From: Chloroflexota bacterium
GTDB taxonomy: Bacteria; Chloroflexota; Dormibacteria; CF-121
Assembly: GCA_005889345.1 (NCBI GenBank)
Contig: VBFR01000185.1
Span: 1 to 55,814 of the forward strand
Length of the DNA stretch: 55,814 nucleotides
Reading direction: 5' to 3'
Shown: one piece after another, positions 50,997 to 55,814 of the stretch
How the letters are laid out: every line of letters begins with the position of its first letter
How positions within the stretch are numbered: position 1 is the stretch's first letter
Made by a program: the position numbers and the translations under genes
Notes under the pieces: generated by a model
Databases searched by the model: none
Told to the model about the DNA's origin: nothing
What the model saw: the letters and a program-made list of their open reading frames with translations, nothing else

Positions 50997-52520
50997 TTAT
51001 TCGCTGAGCGATGTGCCGCCCGAGAACTGGGCGATCTTGAAGACGACGAACTCCGCGGGTTTGACCGGGGCGATCCCGATCTCGACGATGAGCTGGCCCG
51101 CGTCGATCGTCTCCGCGGTGTTCACCTCGCCGTCGCATTTGACGTAGAACGCTTCGCTGGGCGTGGCTCCGAAGAGCGCGCCGTCGCGCCAGACGCGGAC
51201 CAGGAAGGCGCTGATGGTGCGCTTGACCCGTTCCCAGAGCGCCATGTCGTTGGGCTCGAAGACCACCCACTGGGTGCCCAGCAGGATGGAACCCTCGATG
51301 TAGTTGAAGAGCCGGCGGACGTTGATGTACCGCCACGCCGGATCGCTGGAGAGGGTGCGCGCGCCCCAGACCCGGATGCCGCGACCGGGGAAGGCGCGAA
51401 TGACGTTGATCCCCTGCGGGTTCAGCAGGTCGTGCTCGCTCTTGGTGACCTGCAGCTCGAGGGAGATGGCGCCGCGGACGACTTCATTCGCCGGTGCCTT
51501 GTGCACGCCGCGGGTGTCGTCGCTGCGCGCCCAGATGCCGGCCATGTGGCCGCTCGGCGGAACGAAATTCGCCTGGCCCGCGAGCGGATCGAAGACCTTG
51601 ACCCACGGCCAGTAGAGGGTGGCGTACTTCGAGTCGTAGCCCGCCTTGTCGACCCGCCACTCGCGGATCTGCTGCGCGTTCAGCCCGGGCGGGGCATCGA
51701 GAATGGCGACCCGGTCGCCCATCAGCTCGCAGTGGGCGATCATCGCCAGCTGTACGGCCTTGACCTGGTCGGCGTCGATCATGCCGCGCTGGTACGCGGC
51801 CATCAGGTCGGGGACGCTGAGCATCGTGACGGTGTCGACGGCTTCGAGACCGGCAAATCCGGTGCGGTCGGCAGAGTTGCCCACGTACTCGTCCGGGGTG
51901 ACCCGGGCGGGCATCGTGGCGCCGCCGCCCTGAAGCGTAACCTTGCCCGGGGCGGGGACCTTCTCCAGTGCGCCGGCGGTCCCGATCTCCTCGAGCTGGA
52001 TTAGCTTCGACGCGGTCTTGACAGCAGTGACGACGTTGTTCTTGCCTTTGCGCGTCGTGACGTTGTCGTACTCTTCGCGATCCTTGCCGCGCGTGATGAT
52101 CAGCTTGAAGGTGTCTTCCGCGGCCTGCGAGGCCTCAGCGACCTCGACCTGGATGTCGTTGCCGGGCTGACCGCCCTCCAACGCCAGGACGCGATATCCG
52201 GCCAGCGACTTGTCCTTCGCGCTCGCCAGCTCCGCCTGGGCTGCGGGGGCGTGGCCGTCCGCGCCGATGCGAACGATGTACGCGGACCCACCGCCGTTCA
52301 GGAAGTAGCCATAGACGGAGTGCGCGAGGTACGACCCTTCAAGGAAGCCACCAAACGCCTGCGAGAACTGGCTCCAGTTGGTGACCAACGTTGGGCTGTT
52401 GACGGGACCCTTCTCGGCGAGACCGACGAAGGCCGCCGTTGCGGTCCCAACACCCTCGATCGGGCGTGAGCCGGCTTCGACCTCCTCTACGTATACACCG
52501 GGCGATAAGTAATTGGGCAT
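50997..52520 (-). CDS. CIS contractile sheath protein
   Basis: A 507-residue sheath protein; ATG 52520 with GGGAGGAG upstream is preferred over TTG 52526. 'YLSPGVYVEEVEAGSRPIEGVGTATAAFVG' is the N-terminal sheath signature, and 'RVWGARTLSSDPAWRYINVRRLFNYIEGSI' with 'FYVKCDGEVN' and 'PVKPAEFVVFKI' the conserved C-terminal core. Only one sheath gene is present, against three in Afp. First gene of the minus-strand operon. Confidence 0.95.
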   Translation of the reverse strand: MPNYLSPGVYVEEVEAGSRPIEGVGTATAAFVGLAEKGPVNSPTLVTNWSQFSQAFGGFLEGSYLAHSVYGYFLNGGGSAYIVRIGADGHAPAAQAELASAKDKSLAGYRVLALEGGQPGNDIQVEVAEASQAAEDTFKLIITRGKDREEYDNVTTRKGKNNVVTAVKTASKLIQLEEIGTAGALEKVPAPGKVTLQGGGATMPARVTPDEYVGNSADRTGFAGLEAVDTVTMLSVPDLMAAYQRGMIDADQVKAVQLAMIAHCELMGDRVAILDAPPGLNAQQIREWRVDKAGYDSKYATLYWPWVKVFDPLAGQANFVPPSGHMAGIWARSDDTRGVHKAPANEVVRGAISLELQVTKSEHDLLNPQGINVIRAFPGRGIRVWGARTLSSDPAWRYINVRRLFNYIEGSILLGTQWVVFEPNDMALWERVKRTISAFLVRVWRDGALFGATPSEAFYVKCDGEVNTAETIDAGQLIVEIGIAPVKPAEFVVFKIAQFSGGTSLSE

Positions 52521-52740
52521 GGGCAATCTCCTCCCTGTTGATGGCCGTCAGGTACGGTCCGAGCGTCGCATCGGCGCTCGTTCGCCACAAGGGACGAGCG
52601 GGCCAGTGAACGGGTAAGCAGCGATGCCCGAAGGGACGGCCGGCCGTGCTCGAGGCTGCCCGTTCAGGCAGGAACTTGACCCCAAGGGCTGCCCGCAGGC
52701 GACTTGTGAGGCGCCGCCGCAACCGCAAATCTAGAGGGCG
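52521..52740. promoter_or_regulatory. Divergent regulatory region of the CIS locus
   Basis: 220 bp between sheath (minus) and DUF4255 (plus). It contains a perfect 12-bp palindrome ACGGCCGGCCGT (52636-52647), inverted TGAACGGG (52607-52614) / CCCGTTCA (52659-52666) around it, and a hairpin CGAGCG-N9-CGCTCG (52560-52580) in the sheath leader. TTGACC at 52676 has no good -10. Likely operator and promoter region for both arms. Confidence 0.5.
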
Positions 52741-53571
52741 ATGATCCAGGACGTGGATGAGTCCCTGCGCGCCCTCGTAAAACGAGATGCCCTCAATGGA
52801 TCAAAGGCCGACATCGCCTTCGATGCGCCCAATAAAGAGTGGTCGTCGCGGCGCAATACGCCCACAGTCGATCTGTATCTCTACGACATCCGCGAGGACC
52901 TCGAGCAGCGTGAGGTGATGTGGGAGGACATTCGCGGCGATAGCCGAGATTCCCGATTGATCACCGAGCGCCGGCCGCCGCCACGTCGCTTCAAGCTCTC
53001 CTACCTCGTCACGGCGTGGACGCAGCGGCCTGAGGACGAGCACCGGCTCCTCTCGTCGCTGCTCGCGTGCTTTTTGCGCAATCCCATCATTCCGGCCGAC
53101 GCGTTGAGCGGGGTACTCGCCCAGGCGCGGCAGCCGATCCTCCTCAACATCGCGCTCCCACCACCACAGGACCGGTCGATCTCCGACGTCTGGTCGGCAC
53201 TGGGCGGCGAGCTCAAGGCCTCCCTCGATCTAGTTGTGAATGCGCCGTTCGAGGTCAACCTGGCGATTCCCGCCGGTCCGCCGGTCCTGGAAGAGCCCCG
53301 TTTCAGCTTCGCGGGTCCCGATGGCGAGAGCGAGGACGCGACCACGCCGGCGGCGCGTGGCGGCAGAGCTCGTCGAGGCGCGGTTGCTGCCGGTGCCGCG
53401 AAGCCGGTGGGTGCCCCTGGACCCGGCGGGCCAAAAGCCTCCGGGCGGCTGCAGCCCGGCGAGCCGGCCAACAAGCCTGGTGTGCCGCCCGACCAGGAAG
53501 AGATGGTTCGCTCGGGGAAAGAGAAGCAGCCCGGCCGCATTCTGCGCATTCGCGGCGTCAACCGCTCGTAG
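52741..53571 (+). CDS. DUF4255-family CIS tail terminator/cap protein
   Basis: A 276-residue protein. Residues 1-185 are the DUF4255 (Afp16/Pvc16 N-terminal) domain: 'RNTPTVDLYLYDIREDLEQRE', 'RRFKLSYLVTAWTQRPEDEHRLLSSLLACFL' and 'SISDVWSALGGELKASLDLVV'. The protein caps sheath and tube at the far end. The C-terminal ~90 residues are Pro/Gly/Ala-rich and disordered, with a basic tail. ATG lies 5 nt after AGAGGG. The ATPase gene starts 4 nt downstream. Confidence 0.88.
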   Translation: MIQDVDESLRALVKRDALNGSKADIAFDAPNKEWSSRRNTPTVDLYLYDIREDLEQREVMWEDIRGDSRDSRLITERRPPPRRFKLSYLVTAWTQRPEDEHRLLSSLLACFLRNPIIPADALSGVLAQARQPILLNIALPPPQDRSISDVWSALGGELKASLDLVVNAPFEVNLAIPAGPPVLEEPRFSFAGPDGESEDATTPAARGGRARRGAVAAGAAKPVGAPGPGGPKASGRLQPGEPANKPGVPPDQEEMVRSGKEKQPGRILRIRGVNRS

Positions 53572-53575
53572 GCGA

Positions 53576-55726
53576 ATGAGCGTACATTCGGGCGTTCTCC
53601 CTCCACCGCTTGCGGGGGAGGGTCGGGCTGGGGGTCTCGATGAGTCACTGACCCATGTGCTTCGGCGTCTCGAGTTAATCGAGGCGCGCGTCCGGGCCGC
53701 CGTCGCTCGCCGCCGTGCGACCGATCCGGAGACCGACGATCGTTTCCGCGGGCTTTACATCTCGCAGGGTCATGTCGACCGACTACTCGCGGACAAATCG
53801 GTCCCGGCGCCACCCGACGCTGGCGCAGCGAAGGCGCGCGACGAGGCCGAGGCCGCGGCTGACGCCGCCGAGCAAAACGGTGCCGACCTTCGGCTGCGCC
53901 GCCTGGCCCGCACCTTCAATCTGGACGAAATCGACGTCGAGCTGCTCTTGATCGCGATGGCCCCGGACGTCGACGCGCGCTTCGAGCGCCTCTACGGCTA
54001 TCTGCAAGATGACGTCTCCCGGCGCCGCGCCAGCGTCGGACTCGGGCTCGAGTTGTGCGGTTTGCCATCGAGCAGCGCCTATGCACGGAGCCGTCTCGCG
54101 GCGGGCGCTCCCCTGGTGGACGAGTACCTGGTGCAGGTCGAAGAGAACGAACGGCCGGTGCTGACGCGGCCGCTGCGCGTCCCGGACCGCGTGGCGGCAC
54201 ATCTGCTCGGGAGCGATATTCCGGATCCTGTTGTCGCCGCCCTGGCGTACCAATGCGAACAAGCCAAGCCCGACCAGGCGGCAACCCTGGTTCGCTGGAT
54301 GACGGAAGAATCTCCCTCCCCCTCTGGGGGAGGGCAGGGTGGGGGCAGGCTTGCCTACATCCGTGAACGCCCCGGCGCATCCGGAGCGGCGCTCGCCTCG
54401 AGTGCTTTCGCACAGCTAGGCCGTCCGACGCTTGCGTTGGATCTCGAGCGCCTGCGGAGCGAAGATGACGTGCCGCTCGTGGCCGCCTTAGCGGCTCGCG
54501 AAGCCGGTCTCACGGGAGCCGGCATTGTGGCGGGTCCGGTTGAGGTCCTGATCGCCAGGGGACTCCCCGCAGTCCGCGCCTTTTCTGAGATGCCGGCGCT
54601 CGTGGTCCTGGTGGGCGCGCGAAGCTGGGACCCGGGCTGGGCGCGCGACGTCCCCTTCATCTGCGAGGCTCCCATCCCCGACGCCCTCCAGCGCGCCGAG
54701 CTCTGGCGCCGGAATCTCAACGGCGACACACCGCCTGACCTCGACCTGGCCGGCACGATGGCGCAGTTTCGCCTGACCGCTGAGCAGGTCCATCGCGCGG
54801 CGCGGGCGGCGCGGATGGACGCCCACGCTCGCGAGATCCCGCTCAACGAAGAGGAGCTCAAGGCCGGCGCCCGCGCCCAGAACGCCGCCGGCCTCGAGCG
54901 GTTGGCGCGCCGCATCCAGCCCGCAGTCGACTTTGCCGACCTGGTTCTGCCCCCCGATACGATGGCACAGCTCAAGGAGCTCCTGACGCGGGCGCGCTAT
55001 CGCGAGCAGGTGCTCGATGTCTGGAAGATGGGCGGCCCGTCCGCGCGGCGGCGTGGGCTAACGGCGTTGTTCGCCGGGCCCTCGGGCACTGGTAAGACGA
55101 TGGCGGCCGAGGTGCTCGCCAGCGAGCTCGGTCTTGACCTGTATACAGTCGACCTGGCGACCGTTGTCGACAAGTACGTCGGCGAGACCGAAAAGAACCT
55201 CGACCGCATCTTCGCCGAAGCGGAGCGTATCAACGGCGTGATCCTCTTCGACGAGGCCGATGCGCTGTTTGGCAAGCGTTCCGAGGTCAGCGACGCGCAT
55301 GACCGCTATGCCAACGTCGAAGTGGCCTACCTGTTGCAGCGGATGGAGCTGTTCGACGGCATCGCGATCCTGGCGACCAACCTTCGGGCCAATCTGGATG
55401 AGGCATTCACGCGCCGGTTGGATTCCCTGGTCGATTTTCCAGAGCCCGAAGCGGAATATCGTCGGCGGCTCTGGGAGCGCAGCCTGGGGAGCGACATGCC
55501 TCGGGCCGCCGAACTCGACCTGGATTTTCTCGCAGAATCGTTCAAGCTCTCTGGCGGCGCGATCCGCAACATCGCGGTGGCGGCCGCCTATGCAGCTGCC
55601 GAGGCCAAGCACCCGCTTGATATGGGCGACCTGGTGCGGGCTACCCAGCGCGAGTATCTGAAGCTTGGCCGGATGGTCGTCGAATCAGAGTTCGGGCCCT
55701 ACTACGGGTTCCTGATCCAGGCCTAA
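53576..55726 (+). CDS. CIS-associated AAA+ ATPase (Afp15-like)
   Basis: A 716-residue ATPase from ATG 53576; the track's longer form starts inside DUF4255. The N-terminal half is helical with a winged-helix-like region. The AAA+ module has Walker A 'GPSGTGKTMAAE' (~501-512), Walker B 'VILFDEADALFG' (~555-566), sensor-1 'ILATNLRANLDEAF' and Arg-finger segment 'TRRLDSLVDFPEP'. In CIS loci this ATPase is needed for assembly. Two REP-like palindromes lie in frame, one at the very N-terminus ('LPPPLAGEGRAGG') and one in the middle ('SPSPSGGGQGGGR'). Confidence 0.9.
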   Translation: MSVHSGVLPPPLAGEGRAGGLDESLTHVLRRLELIEARVRAAVARRRATDPETDDRFRGLYISQGHVDRLLADKSVPAPPDAGAAKARDEAEAAADAAEQNGADLRLRRLARTFNLDEIDVELLLIAMAPDVDARFERLYGYLQDDVSRRRASVGLGLELCGLPSSSAYARSRLAAGAPLVDEYLVQVEENERPVLTRPLRVPDRVAAHLLGSDIPDPVVAALAYQCEQAKPDQAATLVRWMTEESPSPSGGGQGGGRLAYIRERPGASGAALASSAFAQLGRPTLALDLERLRSEDDVPLVAALAAREAGLTGAGIVAGPVEVLIARGLPAVRAFSEMPALVVLVGARSWDPGWARDVPFICEAPIPDALQRAELWRRNLNGDTPPDLDLAGTMAQFRLTAEQVHRAARAARMDAHAREIPLNEEELKAGARAQNAAGLERLARRIQPAVDFADLVLPPDTMAQLKELLTRARYREQVLDVWKMGGPSARRRGLTALFAGPSGTGKTMAAEVLASELGLDLYTVDLATVVDKYVGETEKNLDRIFAEAERINGVILFDEADALFGKRSEVSDAHDRYANVEVAYLLQRMELFDGIAILATNLRANLDEAFTRRLDSLVDFPEPEAEYRRRLWERSLGSDMPRAAELDLDFLAESFKLSGGAIRNIAVAAAYAAAEAKHPLDMGDLVRATQREYLKLGRMVVESEFGPYYGFLIQA
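53597..53635 (+). repeat. REP-like palindromic element, copy in ATPase N-terminus
   Basis: CCCTCCACC-GCTTGC-GGGGGAGGG stem, then a G-rich tail. Translated in frame. The short stem-loop plus G-rich tail matches the element at 54312. Confidence 0.6.
54312..54349 (+). repeat. REP-like palindromic element, copy inside the ATPase
   Basis: CCCTCCCCC-TC-TGGGGGAGGG stem followed by CAGGGTGGGGGCAGG. It adds about 13 residues between 'VRWMTEE' and 'LAYIRERPG', in frame. Confidence 0.65.
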
Positions 55727-55814
55727 GCCTCTTCGTCGGTCGGGGCCTCTTCCTCCTCGGAGGCACGCTGAACGAATGCGCCTTGGACTGACTCGTCCGC
55801 CTCGTCCTCCTCGG
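55723..55814 (-). CDS. C-terminal end of an acidic protein (rest beyond the window)
   Basis: On the minus strand the right edge reads 'GAFVQRASEEEEAPTDEEA' and TAG at 55723-55725, overlapping the ATPase stop. Only ~30 residues are visible. Glu/Asp-rich and with a VQR motif like those of the disordered protein at 47962-49944. Family not identifiable from this piece. Confidence 0.5.
   Translation of the reverse strand, partial: EEDEADESVQGAFVQRASEEEEAPTDEEA

Noticed and set aside
52339-52728. 129-residue minus-strand ORF spanning the sheath start
   Set aside because: Its frame conflicts with the sheath gene and continues into the regulatory region with Arg-rich sequence.
40433-55726. Prophage or type VI secretion system
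   Set aside because: No capsid, portal, terminase, lysis or integrase genes, and no TssJLM membrane complex or TssB/C pair. LysM adaptor, DUF4255 and the AAA+ partner fit CIS.

Overview
GC-rich bacterial chromosome fragment with tight, mostly overlapping gene starts and frequent GTG starts. It encodes a complete 14-subunit complex I, TadE/TadG-like surface proteins, a SARP/MalT-type regulator and a contractile injection system (CIS) of the kind described in Actinobacteria and Chloroflexota-like lineages. I infer an uncultured high-GC Terrabacteria member (Chloroflexota / Dormibacterota-like); the window has no marker that settles the phylum.

Layout. 1-803: 3' end of an SRPBCC gene, then two head-to-head gene remnants. 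803-5361: small membrane protein, DinB-like protein, a minus-strand ferritin-like protein and an HD-GYP/GAF/degenerate-GGDEF signalling protein. 5.5-12.7 kb: one giant secreted protein made of beta-helix modules and Ig-like repeats. 12.7-13.9 kb: two unknown proteins transcribed divergently from overlapping promoters. 13.98-27.5 kb: nuoABCDEFGHIJKLMN in canonical order with translational coupling, followed by a lone resB-like gene. 28.9-34.2 kb: two copies of a TadE-TadE-TadG cassette with no pilus motor. 34.2-35.7 kb: a DMT-family exporter and a nuclease-like orphan. 35.76-37.3 kb: tRNA-Arg(UCU) whose 3' end is followed by an IS481-family element with multi-site ends; the tRNA 3' end and the left-end array are repeated on the far side.

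37.5-55.8 kb is the CIS locus. A SARP/MalT-like regulator lies convergent to a 13-gene minus-strand operon: sheath, tube, small zinc-finger protein, DUF6760-like mini-protein absent from the ORF track, long disordered QR-motif protein, second tube protein, LysM adaptor, VgrG-like spike, PAAR-like tip, gp25, baseplate J, tail protein I, and a zinc-ribbon/TM/discoidin-like membrane protein. A divergent pair (DUF4255 cap-type protein and AAA+ ATPase) starts across a 220-bp regulatory region carrying a perfect 12-bp palindrome. No capsid, terminase, portal or integrase genes are present, so this is a stand-alone injection machine rather than a prophage. The terminal membrane protein suggests that the particle docks to the producer's own membrane. 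An acidic protein begins beyond the right edge.

All family calls are from reading motifs by eye; no database search was run.
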